Source: JBGSYN01 sp041750975 (GTDB lineage: Bacteria > Pseudomonadota > Alphaproteobacteria > Geminicoccales > Geminicoccaceae). Taken from it: a stretch of 60,166 nt of DNA. This document shows positions 35,338 to 45,351 of the stretch, piece by piece; positions within the stretch are counted from its first letter, which is position 1; every line of letters begins with the position of its first letter. Below the pieces are notes generated by a model that was not told the origin of the DNA, ran no database searches, and saw only the letters and a list, made by a program, of their open reading frames with translations. The position numbers and the translations under genes are program-made. Location of the stretch: the NCBI GenBank assembly GCA_041750975.1, contig JBGSYN010000234.1, positions 1 to 60,166 on the forward strand, written 5' to 3'.

Positions 35338-35676
35338 TTAAGCACCGGTGCCCGGCTTTTCTGAGAAATACTTCTCGAATTTACCTTCGACTTCACGGAA
35401 TTCATCGGCGTCTGCCGGAGGTTCACCCTTCCGCGTTATATTCGGCCAGTTTTCCGAATAGTCCTTGTTCAGGACGAGCCATTTCTCGGCTTCGGATTCG
35501 GTATCGGGCAGAATCGCTTCGGGCGGACATTCGGGCTCGCAGACCCCGCAATCGATGCATTCATCGGGGTTGATCACAAGCATGTTCTCCCCCTCGTAGA
35601 AGCAGTCGACCGGGCATACCTCGATGCAGTCCATGTACTTGCATTTGATGCAGGCCTCGGTGACGACGTAGGTCAT
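35338..35676 (-). CDS. fdxA: Seven-iron ferredoxin FdxA
   Basis: A 112-residue ferredoxin carrying one [3Fe-4S] and one [4Fe-4S] cluster. The cysteine pattern is CIKCKYMDCIEVCPVDCF near the N-terminus and CIDCGVCEPECPPEAI next, followed by the long FdxA-type tail (KWLVLNKDYSENWPNIT). It carries electrons in the cytoplasm; partners are not known here. It neighbours carD, as in many alphaproteobacteria. Confidence 0.94.
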   Translation of the reverse strand: MTYVVTEACIKCKYMDCIEVCPVDCFYEGENMLVINPDECIDCGVCEPECPPEAILPDTESEAEKWLVLNKDYSENWPNITRKGEPPADADEFREVEGKFEKYFSEKPGTGA

Positions 35677-35772
35677 CCCTCACTCCATGTTCTCTGTGGG
35701 CTGGTGGATAAGTCAGGCCGTTCGTGCCGATGGTACTCGGCGTCGAAGGGCTCTTTGCATGTTTTGCCGGTT

Positions 35773-37614
35773 TTAGCGTCGGGCAAACAACTGGTCGAGA
35801 TCGTGTTTCCGCACCTCTATATAGGTAGGGCGGCCATGATTGCATTGGCCGGCGAAAGGGGTCGTCTCGATCTGTCGCAAAAGGGCATTCATCTCGGCAA
35901 TCGATAAACTGCGGCCGGCACGCACGCTGCCGTGGCACGCCATGGTTGCGACAACCTGCTCGAGCCGTTCCTTAAGGCTGAGCGAGATTTCGAGGCAGGC
36001 GAAGTCCGAGGCCAAGTCATGCACCAGCCGCTTGATCTCGGTTTGACCAAGAATTGCCGGCGTTTCACGAACCAGAACGGCATCGGCGCCGAAGCTTTCA
36101 AGACCGAGGCCAAGGTCGGAGAGTTCATCCGCCCGTTCCAGAATGTGGACACGATCCTCCGCTTCCAGTTCGACCACTTCAGGCAGCAGCAAGAGTTGAC
36201 GTCGAACCCCACCTGCTTGCAGTTCGGCCTTCATCCGCTCATAGACGATCCGCTCATGGGCCGCATGCTGGTCGACCAGGATAATGGCATCGGCGGTTTG
36301 CGCCAGAATGTAAGTCTGATGAAGCTGGGCCACGGCAGCACCGAGCGGATGCCCTGCGAGTTCGGCGCAGTTGGCTTGAGCCGCAAGCCTGACCATGGGC
36401 GCGCCGATGGCCAAATTCCCGTTCGCCGATTGAGGTCCCGGTGCGGCAAAACGTACCGCTGCTTCGGCCAGGCCAGTCGCCAATCCTCCCCTCATTGGGC
36501 CTGTATGGCCACGGGACAAGCCGCCCATCGGGGCTAGCGAACTGCCAAGGTCGGCAAAGCTCGAGGTACGGGCGCTGCGATGTCCATGTTCCGCCAGGGC
36601 CCGCTTGAGCGCACCGACGATCAGGCCACGCACCTGGGCTGCATCGCGAAATCGCACTTCGCTCTTGGCCGGATGGACATTGACATCCACGGCGTGGGCC
36701 GGGAGCGTCAGATACAGAGCCGCCAATGGCTGACGGTCGTGAAACAACAGATCGCTGTAGGCGGCACGGAGTGCGCCACGCAACAACATGTCCTGCACTG
36801 GGCGGCCATTGACGAAGAGAAATTGCAAACGGCTGTCACGACGGCTGTGGGTCGGCAGGCCGATCAAGCCCTCGAGCCGGACGCCGTCGCGTTCCCCTAA
36901 AACGTCCAGCGCGTTCTCTTCGAAGTCTCGACCCATCACGCTGACAATGCGAATCTTCCTCGCTGCCGACGGATCGAGTTCGGGGTGATGGTGGTAGGCG
37001 ACGTCTCGGCCTTCGGAGCGCAACACGAATCCGATCTCCGGGTGCGCGAGTGCAAGCCGCTTGAGCGTTTCCGCAATGATTTCCTGCTCGCGGCGGTCCG
37101 ATCGCATGAATTTCAAGCGTGCCGGCGTGTTGAAGAAAAGATCGCGGATCTCGACACGGGTTCCGGTAATGCCGGCGGACGGTTCGGGCCGCAACGCATT
37201 CCCCCCGGTGACGATCAGCCGCCAAGCCGTGTCGTCTTGCGGGCGTCGGCTCGTCAGGGTCATACGGCTGACGGCGGCGATCGATGGCAATGCCTCGCCG
37301 CGAAATCCCAGGGTTGAGATCTCGACAAGTTGCTCGTCCGAGAGTTTCGACGTGGCATGCCGTTCGAGAGCCAGGACGAGGTCGTCGCGCGCTAAGCCGT
37401 GGCCGTCATCGGTGACAAGTATTTCGCTTTTGCCGCCGGCTCGGATGGTTACCTCGACGGTGCGCGCACCGGCGTCGATGGCGTTCTCGACGAGTTCCTT
37501 GACGACCGAGGCGGGACGTTCGACGACTTCGCCGGCGGCAATCCGATTGACGATGCGCTCGTCAAGTCGGCGTATTCGGCTGCCGGTTGCAGACAATCCC
37601 CCGCCTGCCGCCAT
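35773..37614 (-). CDS. mutL: DNA mismatch repair protein MutL
   Basis: The 613-residue protein has the GHKL ATPase domain at the N-terminus (NRIAAGEVVERPASVVKELVENAIDAGA, LVTDDGHGL, TLGFRGEALPSIAAVS) and a C-terminal domain with DQHAAHERIVYE, which fits the DQHA(x)2E(x)4E endonuclease motif. ACHGSVRAG and CNHGRPTYIEV, the other metal-site motifs, are also present. It can therefore nick the strand itself, as in bacteria without MutH. Last gene of the ribF-ileS-lspA-M16 run, 9 bp after the second M16 gene. Confidence 0.95.
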   Translation of the reverse strand: MAAGGGLSATGSRIRRLDERIVNRIAAGEVVERPASVVKELVENAIDAGARTVEVTIRAGGKSEILVTDDGHGLARDDLVLALERHATSKLSDEQLVEISTLGFRGEALPSIAAVSRMTLTSRRPQDDTAWRLIVTGGNALRPEPSAGITGTRVEIRDLFFNTPARLKFMRSDRREQEIIAETLKRLALAHPEIGFVLRSEGRDVAYHHHPELDPSAARKIRIVSVMGRDFEENALDVLGERDGVRLEGLIGLPTHSRRDSRLQFLFVNGRPVQDMLLRGALRAAYSDLLFHDRQPLAALYLTLPAHAVDVNVHPAKSEVRFRDAAQVRGLIVGALKRALAEHGHRSARTSSFADLGSSLAPMGGLSRGHTGPMRGGLATGLAEAAVRFAAPGPQSANGNLAIGAPMVRLAAQANCAELAGHPLGAAVAQLHQTYILAQTADAIILVDQHAAHERIVYERMKAELQAGGVRRQLLLLPEVVELEAEDRVHILERADELSDLGLGLESFGADAVLVRETPAILGQTEIKRLVHDLASDFACLEISLSLKERLEQVVATMACHGSVRAGRSLSIAEMNALLRQIETTPFAGQCNHGRPTYIEVRKHDLDQLFARR

Positions 37615-37623
37615 AGTTCGGTC

Positions 37624-38985
37624 TCAGCCCCCGAGCCCTTCCGGGGCGCCGACGATCGAAATCAGTGGCGGCTCGTCGAAAAGGCGGGCGGAAGAACGCT
37701 TGATGTCATCGAGGCTAAGCGCCTCGATGATGCCATTCCGTTTGTCCAGATAATCGATCCCGAGCTTTTCGACCTGCATGTCGAGAAGGACTCGCGCCAC
37801 CTGATCATTGGACGTCAGGCGCAGCGGAAAGGATCCGGTAAGGTAGGTCTTGGCATTGGCGAGATCCTCCTCGCTGATCTCGCCCGCCGCCATCTTTGCC
37901 GCTTCCGCCTTGAGAATCTCGATCGACTGCGCCACGGCGTCATTGCGTGTCGCCACACCGCCGAACCACAAAGGGGCATGTTCGGTATCGTGCAAATATG
38001 AACTGGCTCCATAGGCAAGCCCGCGCTTTTCGCGGATTTCCTGCATCAGCCTGGAACTGAAGCCGCCTCCGCCGAGGAGATAGTTCGCGACATAGGCGGC
38101 ATAGTAGTCCGGATCATCGCGGGCGATTCCCTTGTGACCGAAACGGACGACGCTTTGCGGGATCGGGAGACGGGTGATGATGGTCTCGCCGAGAACGGGT
38201 GTCGTGTCGACTATCTCCGGAGCCTTGGATTCCGGGGGCAGGTCACCGAAGGTCCGATCCAAAAGCACCATTAACTCGGTTGCGCTGATATCGCCGGAAA
38301 CACCGATCGAGAGATTGTCACGGGCAAAGCGTGTACTGACGAAGTTGCGCAGATCCCGAAGCTCGATCGCGCTGATCGAAGACTCGGTGCCGCGCGTCGG
38401 CCGTCCGTAAGGATGATCGGGGAATGCACTCGCGAACCAGGTCCTTGAGGCAATGAAGTCCGGATCGTTTTCGCGACGCCTTATTTCGGTGATGATCTGG
38501 TTGCGGACTCGCTCGACCGGCTCGGTATCGAAGCGGGGTTCGATCAAGGCAGCGCGCATTAAATCGAAGGCGTGATCGCGCGTTTCCGTGAGTGTCTTGA
38601 GTTCGCCCTTGAAGCTGTCCTGCCCGGAATCGAAGCTCAGGCGGATTGCGTTGTCCTCGAGTTCAGCTTGGAAAGCACGACTGTCATAGCTGCCGGCGCC
38701 TTCATCGATCAGTCCCGAAACCATGTAGGCAAGGCCCGCCTTGCCTTCCGGATCGGTCGCAGAGCCGCCACGGAAACTGAGCGATAGCGAAAGCATCGGC
38801 AAATTGGCATCCTCGACCAGATAGGCGCGAACGCCCGTCTCGCTGACGATCTCCTGGACCACGGCCGCTTGACTGGTCTCAGCAAGAACAGCGGCGCTCA
38901 TGAGCATGGTCCCCGCCAGAATGTTTCTGCCGGAACCCCGCAGAATGTCTTTTCCGCCAATGTCATTATTCATCCAATTCAGCAT
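37624..38985 (-). CDS. M16 peptidase-like subunit without the zinc-binding motif
   Basis: A 453-residue exported M16 (pitrilysin) protein with signal-like N-terminus ending near TSQAA. At the position of HxxEH it reads GLAYMVSGLIDEGAG, so the metal site is lost. The C-terminal R/Y region (SSRLMQEIREKRGLAYGASS) that completes an M16 heterodimer active site is intact. It probably pairs with the catalytic M16 protein encoded just upstream. Two N-terminal Mets are possible starts. Confidence 0.88.
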   Translation of the reverse strand: MLNWMNNDIGGKDILRGSGRNILAGTMLMSAAVLAETSQAAVVQEIVSETGVRAYLVEDANLPMLSLSLSFRGGSATDPEGKAGLAYMVSGLIDEGAGSYDSRAFQAELEDNAIRLSFDSGQDSFKGELKTLTETRDHAFDLMRAALIEPRFDTEPVERVRNQIITEIRRRENDPDFIASRTWFASAFPDHPYGRPTRGTESSISAIELRDLRNFVSTRFARDNLSIGVSGDISATELMVLLDRTFGDLPPESKAPEIVDTTPVLGETIITRLPIPQSVVRFGHKGIARDDPDYYAAYVANYLLGGGGFSSRLMQEIREKRGLAYGASSYLHDTEHAPLWFGGVATRNDAVAQSIEILKAEAAKMAAGEISEEDLANAKTYLTGSFPLRLTSNDQVARVLLDMQVEKLGIDYLDKRNGIIEALSLDDIKRSSARLFDEPPLISIVGAPEGLGG

Positions 38986-39044
38986 GAAGTCTCCATGGGC
39001 CCGACAGCAAAGCTCTCGGATCCCGAAAGGAAGTCTATCGGATT

Positions 39045-40373
39045 TCAGGCGTCGCCTGGTATGAGGCGTCCGGTTACGGCGCGCTTGTCGTCGATCACCA
39101 GACGTGCCGCCGCCATGACCTCCTCGACCGTGACCGCTGCGATCCGGCTCGGCCAGCTTTCGACATCCTCGATGGTGAGGCCGGTCGTCAGGGCCGCACC
39201 GAATGCGCGCGCGGCACCGCTGAGACTGTCCCGTGCGTAAATGGCTTCGGCCACCATGCGGCCCTTGACCCGATCCAACTCGTCCTGTTTCACGCCATCA
39301 CGCAACAGCGTCTCGATCTCAGCATCCAACGCCGCCTCGAGTGCATCCATGTCGACGTCGGGCCTTGGGCTCGCATAGAGGCGAAACACCGATTGATCCA
39401 GTGATGTGCCTCGGTAGGCACTGCCGGCGCCCGCTGCGAGCGACTGCTCGATGACCAGCGACACATAAAGCCGGCTCGTGCTGCCCGAGCCGAACAGCTC
39501 GCTGAGCACTTCGAGTGCGTAGGCATGCCCGCCGTCGTCCGAATTGAAGCTCGGCGCCAGATAGGAACGGACGAGCGTCGGTTGCTGGACTCTCGAACTT
39601 GCCAGTTCCATCCGTCGCTCGACGCTCTGCGGCGGTTCGGCAACTCGCGATCGTTCCGGGACCGTCTTCGAGGCGACCTTGCCGTAGGTCCGCTCGGCAA
39701 TCGGCCTCAGCTCGTCAGCTGTGATATCGCCTGCGACAACGAGGATAGCGTTGTTAGGCGCGTACCATTGCTTGTAAAAATCGAGGGCTTTTTCCCGAGA
39801 ATAAGCCTCCATTTCCGAGAACCAGCCGATCACCGGAAAGCGGTAAGGGTGATGCAGAAACTGGCTGGCGTTGAGTTGTTCCTGGAAAATCGCGGAAGGT
39901 TCGTTGTCGACACGTAACCGTCGTTCCTCGAGCACGACATCGCGTTCGCTCGCGACGTGCTCGGTGTCGAGCTTCAGATTGGCCATCCGGTCCGCTTCCA
40001 TCCCCATCACCAGTTCCAACCGGTCACGGGCAATTACCTGGAAATAGGCGGTGAAATCCTGCCCTGTCATGGCGTTGTCGTTGCCGCCATTGCGGGCCAC
40101 GATCTTGGAAAATTCGCCCGCCGCCAGCGATTCGGTACCCTTGAACATCAAGTGCTCGAGGAAGTGGGCAATCCCCGACTGACCCCAGGGGCTGTCGGCT
40201 GAACCGACTTTGTACCAAAGCCAGTGGGCAACTACGGGTGCCCGATGATTGGAGACGACAACGACCTCGAGGCCGTTGTCGAGTGCGAAGGTTTCAGGCT
40301 CGAATACCGTGGCCTTCGCGGCGGCGGCCAAGTTCAGGGCAATCGTCGTCATGGCAGCAATTATGAACCTCAA
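39045..40373 (-). CDS. M16 zinc peptidase, catalytic subunit
   Basis: A 442-residue periplasmic zinc protease. The signal peptide is MRFIIAAMTTIALNLAAAAKA. The inverted zinc motif is HFLEHLMFKGT, with a downstream Glu in the VVLEERRLRVDNEP block. The TTG start at 40373 overlaps the stop of the DUF3035 gene (TTGA), with GAGG upstream; an internal ATG at 40352 is also possible. It forms a pair with the inactive homologue 59 bp downstream. Substrates are unknown; related pairs degrade peptides. Confidence 0.92.
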   Translation of the reverse strand: MRFIIAAMTTIALNLAAAAKATVFEPETFALDNGLEVVVVSNHRAPVVAHWLWYKVGSADSPWGQSGIAHFLEHLMFKGTESLAAGEFSKIVARNGGNDNAMTGQDFTAYFQVIARDRLELVMGMEADRMANLKLDTEHVASERDVVLEERRLRVDNEPSAIFQEQLNASQFLHHPYRFPVIGWFSEMEAYSREKALDFYKQWYAPNNAILVVAGDITADELRPIAERTYGKVASKTVPERSRVAEPPQSVERRMELASSRVQQPTLVRSYLAPSFNSDDGGHAYALEVLSELFGSGSTSRLYVSLVIEQSLAAGAGSAYRGTSLDQSVFRLYASPRPDVDMDALEAALDAEIETLLRDGVKQDELDRVKGRMVAEAIYARDSLSGAARAFGAALTTGLTIEDVESWPSRIAAVTVEEVMAAARLVIDDKRAVTGRLIPGDA

Positions 40374-40969
40374 GAAGCCTCACCCGCTGGCTGATCCAAC
40401 TGGTCGATCGGCACACTGCCGACACGCTCAACGATAATATTATTGCTGCTTCGTGCGGCAAGACGCTCGGCTTCGACCTTGGGATCGAGCACATCCGGAT
40501 TGGGTTGATAGAGCTCGCGCTGAAAATCGAGAACGAAAAGGATTTTTTTGTCCTCGAGCGTGCTCAACTGGGCATCCTCGCGCGCAATGACCTGGCGAAT
40601 ATCGGGTTCAGATTGCACAGGACTGCGCGCCAGCAATGCGGTTTCAGCGCCGCTCATCTGCTCTTCGGGCCGCGCAGCATCGCCGACCAGCAATTGGCGT
40701 GTGCCGGCGCTGGGTGACGTCGCGGCTTGCCGCTCGGCGATTTCCTCGCGTGGCGGGCGCAGATTGAAATCCGGTGGCATGGTCAGGGGTGCGCGGCGGA
40801 CGACCTGGAACTCGTCGGGTCCGTCACGACTGACCCCGGCAAGCTCCTGAACGGTGTTATTGCCGCAACCGGCGAGCAATCCCGTCGCCAACAACAAGCC
40901 CAACGCGGGCAAGAAGGGCCTACTGCACCGGCGTAGCCAACCGTCGGGCATGGCGACCGTTAAGTCCAT
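40370..40969 (-). CDS. DUF3035 lipoprotein (proposed BamF-like)
   Basis: A 199-residue lipoprotein. The signal ends in a lipobox LLAGCGNN, giving an N-terminal Cys near residue 35. The following RDGPDEFQVVRRAPLTMPPDFNLRPP is the DUF3035 signature, seen in the alphaproteobacterial outer-membrane assembly subunit named BamF. The ATG at 40969 has GGAAGG close upstream and overlaps the lspA stop by 10 bp, so the gene is placed directly behind the peptidase that matures its product. Confidence 0.88.
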   Translation of the reverse strand: MDLTVAMPDGWLRRCSRPFLPALGLLLATGLLAGCGNNTVQELAGVSRDGPDEFQVVRRAPLTMPPDFNLRPPREEIAERQAATSPSAGTRQLLVGDAARPEEQMSGAETALLARSPVQSEPDIRQVIAREDAQLSTLEDKKILFVLDFQRELYQPNPDVLDPKVEAERLAARSSNNIIVERVGSVPIDQLDQPAGEAS

Positions 40970-41445
40970 TCTCGATCCTTCCTGACATTGTTTCGCGACA
41001 CAAGAGATTCGAGCAGGAGAAGGCCCGCGCCGACGACGATGGCGCTGTCGGCGACGTTGAATGCCGGCCAATGATAGCCCCAGGCGTGAAAATCCAGAAA
41101 ATCCACGACCGCACCGAAGCGGACCCGATCGACCAGATTTCCCAGAGCGCCGGCCATGATGCTCCATAACGCCAGGCGCGCGATCAAGCGGGTCTCTCGC
41201 AACAACCAGACGATCAGGAAAATGGTGATGACCAGGGCCAAAGCAACCAGCAACCAGCGACCGGCGTCACCCGAACCCGCAAACATGCCGAAACTGACGC
41301 CCCGGTTCCAGACCAGAACAAGGTTGAAGAAGGGCGTGATCGATAATCTTTCGAACTGCTCGAGCTCGCGCAGGGCGAGCCATTTGGTCACCTGATCCAG
41401 AGCGATGATGCCTGCGAAAAGTGCGGGTCCGGCCAGACGAGGCAT
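40960..41445 (-). CDS. lspA: Lipoprotein signal peptidase
   Basis: Signal peptidase II cuts prolipoproteins at the lipobox Cys in the inner membrane. The 161-residue protein has four membrane helices and the two catalytic aspartates in GALGNLVDRVRFGAVVDFLDF and FNVADSAIVVGA. NRGVSFGMF is another conserved block. The ATG at 41445 overlaps the ileS stop by one base (TGATG). A longer frame upstream would extend into ileS and is not supported. Confidence 0.95.
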   Translation of the reverse strand: MPRLAGPALFAGIIALDQVTKWLALRELEQFERLSITPFFNLVLVWNRGVSFGMFAGSGDAGRWLLVALALVITIFLIVWLLRETRLIARLALWSIMAGALGNLVDRVRFGAVVDFLDFHAWGYHWPAFNVADSAIVVGAGLLLLESLVSRNNVRKDREWT

Positions 41446-44267
41446 CAGGCGGCTGCTGCACCCACGGCATCCCGGCATCGAGGGCATAGCGACGAGACTG
41501 GATCGATGGTCGGCAAGACCTGCCAGCACCGTGCGCACCGATCGCCCCGTGCTAGCTGCGGGGAGACGGCCACATCCCTGACGTCATCGAGCCGGAATGC
41601 GCCCGCGGGAGCCGGCTCCGTGCTGATCTCGATGTCGCTCGTGATCGCAAGTTCGGCCATATCGAGATCCGCAACCAGTTCCGCCGTGGCAGGATCGGTA
41701 AAGACCCGGGGGGCAGCCTGCAGACTGGCGCCGATCCGCTTCTCGCGGCGCTCGATTTCGAGCGCCCCGGTCACCGTTCGGCGGACGGCCCTGACCCGCT
41801 CCCATTTTCGTCCCAATGCAGGCTGATGCCAAGTCTCGGGGATCTTCGGAAATAATTGCAAATGGACGCTCTCCGCGCCGTCAGCATGCCGAGAACGCCA
41901 AGCCTCTTCGCAGGTAAAGACGAGCACCGGCGCCAGCCAGGTGCAGAGTGTATTGAACAGGTGATCGAGGACCATCCGGGCCGAGCGCCGGCGAATGCTG
42001 TCGAGGCGGTCGCAATAGAGCGCGTCCTTGCGGACATCGAAATAAAACGCCGAGAGATCGGTCGCGCAGAAATGATGCAGCGCCCCGTAAAGTCTCGGGA
42101 AGTCATAGTCGCGATTGCAATCTCGCACCAACCGGTCGAGTTCGACCAGCCGGTGCAGCACCCACCGTTCAAGCTCCGGGAGATCGCCATAGGCGACGGC
42201 TTCGGTCGCATCGTAGCCCGAAAGATTGCCGAGCATGAATCGGATGGTATTGCGGAGCCGGCGATAGGCATCGGATTGACCCTTGAGGATCTCGTCGCCG
42301 ATCCGGATGTCTTCGCTGTAGTCGACGCCGACGGTCCAGAGACGGAGGATATCGGCGCCATATTGAGGGGTTATATCGGCCGGCAGGATGGTGTTGCCGA
42401 GCGATTTCGACATCTTGCGGCCATCGGCATCGACGACGAAGCCATGGGTTAATACCTGCTCATAGGGAGCCCTGCCGCGGGTGCCGCAGCTCTCCAGCAG
42501 CGAGGAATGAAACCAACCGCGGTGTTGATCCGAGCCTTCGAGATAAAGCGAGGCGGGCCACTTCAGGTCAGGTCGTTTCTCGAGCACGGTGGCGTGGGTC
42601 GAACCGCTGTCGAACCAGACGTCCAGAATATCGTCGACCTTCTCGAAATCCACGGCGCTGTAGCCGTTGCCGAGGAAATCCTGCGGATCGCGCGACCACC
42701 AGGCGTCGGATCCATCCTCTTGAAATGCCTGGAAGATACGCGCGACGACCTCAGGATCGCGCAATACTTCGCCGCTCTGCTTGTTGACGAAGACGGCGAT
42801 CGGCACCCCCCAGGCCCGCTGCCTCGAGATGCACCAGTCCGGCCGGGTCTCGATCATCGAGCGGATGCGATTGCGGCCGCGTGCCGGGACCCAGCGGGTG
42901 TCGTCGATCGCCTGCAGGGCCTTGGCTCGGAGATTGTCCGGCCCATCCATCGGAATGAACCATTGGGCGGTGGCGCGAAAGATCAGGGGCGCCTTGGAGC
43001 GCCAGCTATGCGGATAGGAGTGGACCAGCGTGCCACGCGCCAGAAGTGCGCCCGCACCGACCAGAGCCTCGATCACGGGCTCGGCCGCCTTGAACACGTG
43101 GGTGCCGGTGAAGCCCGGCACCTCCTCGGTATAAAGACCGTCCTCGGCCACCGTGTCGGGCACGTCGAGACCGTGACGCGCGCCCAGATCGAAATCGTCG
43201 GCGCCATGGCTGGGCGCCACATGAACCAGCCCTGTGCCCTGCTCCGTCGTGACGAAATCCCCGGCCAAGAGCGGGACATCGAACCCATAGGCACCGGCAT
43301 GGCCCCTGAGAGGATGCGAGGCGATGCTGCCTTCGAGCGCCGATCCCTTGAAATCGGCGAGCACGTCGAAGCTCTCGATCGACGCCTGCTTGACCACATC
43401 GTCGATAAGCGCTGCGGCAACCATCAGCCGATCGCCCGACGGTTGGACCTCGATCAGCCGATAATCGATATCCTGGCCATAGGCGACGGCGCGATTGGCC
43501 GGGATCGTCCAGGGCGTTGTCGTCCAGATGACGACCGAGGCGCCGTCGAGCGCCGGCATCGAAGCCTGCACCAGGGGGAACTTGACCCAGATCGTGGTCG
43601 ACGTGTGGTCATGATATTCGACTTCGGCTTCGGCCAGCGCCGTTTTCTCGACCACCGACCACATGACCGATTTGCGGCCACGGTAGAGCGCACCGCTCAT
43701 GAGGAACTTGGCGAGTTCGGCGAATATGCCGGCCTCGGCGTCGAAGCTCATCGTCGTATAGGGATGGTCCCAGTCGCCGAGGACACCGAGGCGCTTGAAC
43801 TCCTCCTTTTGGATGCCGATCCATTTCTGCGCGTGTTCGCGGCATTCTCTGCGAAAGGCAACGATGTCGACTTCGTCCTTGTCCTTGCCCTTTTTGCGGT
43901 AGGCCTGCTCGATCTGCCATTCGATCGGCAGGCCATGACAATCCCAGCCCGGGACATAGACCGAATCCTTGCCGAGCATTTGCTGGCTGCGGCTGACGAC
44001 ATCCTTGAGGATCTTGTTGATCGCATGGCCCATATGAAGATGGCCATTGGCGTAGGGCGGGCCGTCATGCAGGACGAATTTCTCGCGTCCGGCGGCATCT
44101 TCGCGCAGCCTCCGGTAGAGATCCATCGCGTTCCAGCGATCGAGCGCTTCCGGCTCGCGCTGGGACAGGCTGGCCTTCATCGGGAAATCGGTGCGCGGCA
44201 GAAAGACGGTATCGCGGTAGTCCTTGGCGGCTGCCGCCGTCCTCGGTTCTGCGGTTTTGGTGGTCAT
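41445..44267 (-). CDS. ileS: Isoleucine-tRNA ligase
   Basis: Class I aminoacyl-tRNA synthetase of 940 residues. The HIGH motif appears as HLHMGHAINKILKD (PPYANGHLHMGH), KMSKS is in GRKMSKSLGN, and the editing domain includes TTPWTIPANRAVAYG. The C-terminal zinc finger CARCWQVLPTIDPVSSLCPRC is present. It starts 4 bp after the ribF stop, so coupling with ribF is likely. Confidence 0.96.
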   Translation of the reverse strand: MTTKTAEPRTAAAAKDYRDTVFLPRTDFPMKASLSQREPEALDRWNAMDLYRRLREDAAGREKFVLHDGPPYANGHLHMGHAINKILKDVVSRSQQMLGKDSVYVPGWDCHGLPIEWQIEQAYRKKGKDKDEVDIVAFRRECREHAQKWIGIQKEEFKRLGVLGDWDHPYTTMSFDAEAGIFAELAKFLMSGALYRGRKSVMWSVVEKTALAEAEVEYHDHTSTTIWVKFPLVQASMPALDGASVVIWTTTPWTIPANRAVAYGQDIDYRLIEVQPSGDRLMVAAALIDDVVKQASIESFDVLADFKGSALEGSIASHPLRGHAGAYGFDVPLLAGDFVTTEQGTGLVHVAPSHGADDFDLGARHGLDVPDTVAEDGLYTEEVPGFTGTHVFKAAEPVIEALVGAGALLARGTLVHSYPHSWRSKAPLIFRATAQWFIPMDGPDNLRAKALQAIDDTRWVPARGRNRIRSMIETRPDWCISRQRAWGVPIAVFVNKQSGEVLRDPEVVARIFQAFQEDGSDAWWSRDPQDFLGNGYSAVDFEKVDDILDVWFDSGSTHATVLEKRPDLKWPASLYLEGSDQHRGWFHSSLLESCGTRGRAPYEQVLTHGFVVDADGRKMSKSLGNTILPADITPQYGADILRLWTVGVDYSEDIRIGDEILKGQSDAYRRLRNTIRFMLGNLSGYDATEAVAYGDLPELERWVLHRLVELDRLVRDCNRDYDFPRLYGALHHFCATDLSAFYFDVRKDALYCDRLDSIRRRSARMVLDHLFNTLCTWLAPVLVFTCEEAWRSRHADGAESVHLQLFPKIPETWHQPALGRKWERVRAVRRTVTGALEIERREKRIGASLQAAPRVFTDPATAELVADLDMAELAITSDIEISTEPAPAGAFRLDDVRDVAVSPQLARGDRCARCWQVLPTIDPVSSLCPRCRDAVGAAAA

Positions 44268-44271
44268 TGGA

Positions 44272-45267
44272 TCAACTCGTAAAAATGGGGGCGATGGCCG
44301 CCGTGGCGGCTGCGGACGACGGGGGTATTCGGGGCGCTACCCCGAGGATAATTCGCGCCCGTTCGCAGTCTTTCTCGATTTGACCCCTGAGTTGATCGAT
44401 GCCGTCGAATTTCCTCTCGCCCCGCAAACGAGCCAGAAACCTGACTTCCAGCCGCTCGCCATAGAGATCGAGGGATCGATCGAGCAAATGGACCTCCAAC
44501 AGCATATTCCTGCCGTCGAAGGTCGGCCTGGTTCCGAGATTGGCAACGGCAGGCATGGCGTTGCCGTCCCGCCTCGACGCTTCGACCGCATAGACGCCGC
44601 GTCCGGGCATCAAGGTTTTGCCGTCGATGGGATGAACATTGGCCGTAGGAAAGCCGATCGTCCTGCCGCGTTGGTCGCCCCTGCGGACCATCCCGGAAAT
44701 TGCATAGGGTGCTGCCAGCAATGCGGCGGCCTTCTCGACGTCACCCGATGTGAGAAGATCGCGAATGCGGGATGACGAGCAACGCATCCCCTCGAAATCC
44801 AACGCGTCGATCGTTCTACATTGAATGCCGAGACCGCTCGCCAGACGATATAAGAGTTCGGTGTCGCCCTGGCGTCGATGGCCGAACCGAAACCCTTCGC
44901 CGGTAACGATCGCTGCGACACCAAGCTTGCCGCCAAGGAGATCGTGAACGAACTCTGCTGCAGACAAACGCATCAGTGACGGGCCGAAACGCAGGGCGAA
45001 GACGTAGTCGACCCCGAGTTCCTGGAGCAGCCTGGCTTTGCGTCGGAACGAGGTCAAACGGGGTGGTGCGGCCGCGGGCTGAACCAACTCCCGCGGATGC
45101 GGCTCGAAGGTCACGACGCCGAGCGGTACATCCTGGGCGAGGGCCAGTTCGTGGGCGGCGTTGATGACGATGCGATGCCCACGGTGGAGGCCGTCGAAAT
45201 TGCCGATGGCGACGGCGGCGCCCCGGGCCTCTGGCGGCACCATGTCAGGATCACGAAAAACTTGCAT
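44272..45267 (-). CDS. ribF: Bifunctional riboflavin kinase / FAD synthetase
   Basis: It makes FMN from riboflavin and FAD from FMN. The 331-residue product has the nucleotidyltransferase motif AVAIGNFDGLHRGH and VVTFEPHPRELVQP at the N-terminus, and the kinase domain with GRTIGFPTANVHP and PGRGVYAVEA at the C-terminus. I use ATG 45267 (MQVFRDPDMVPPEARGA), which matches family starts; an ATG at 45285 is possible. First gene of the ribF-ileS-lspA run. Confidence 0.94.
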   Translation of the reverse strand: MQVFRDPDMVPPEARGAAVAIGNFDGLHRGHRIVINAAHELALAQDVPLGVVTFEPHPRELVQPAAAPPRLTSFRRKARLLQELGVDYVFALRFGPSLMRLSAAEFVHDLLGGKLGVAAIVTGEGFRFGHRRQGDTELLYRLASGLGIQCRTIDALDFEGMRCSSSRIRDLLTSGDVEKAAALLAAPYAISGMVRRGDQRGRTIGFPTANVHPIDGKTLMPGRGVYAVEASRRDGNAMPAVANLGTRPTFDGRNMLLEVHLLDRSLDLYGERLEVRFLARLRGERKFDGIDQLRGQIEKDCERARIILGVAPRIPPSSAAATAAIAPIFTS

Positions 45268-45351
45268 GGCGCGGTTATGTTCCATGCAAGGAGGCGGTGT
45301 AAAGGGGCCGCGCTACAGCCGCCTCAGCCGATGCCCGTGAAGGATGGACGA

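Noticed and set aside
42507..44282. 591-codon plus-strand frame opposite ileS
   Set aside because: Antisense shadow of ileS in high-GC DNA, with no domain.
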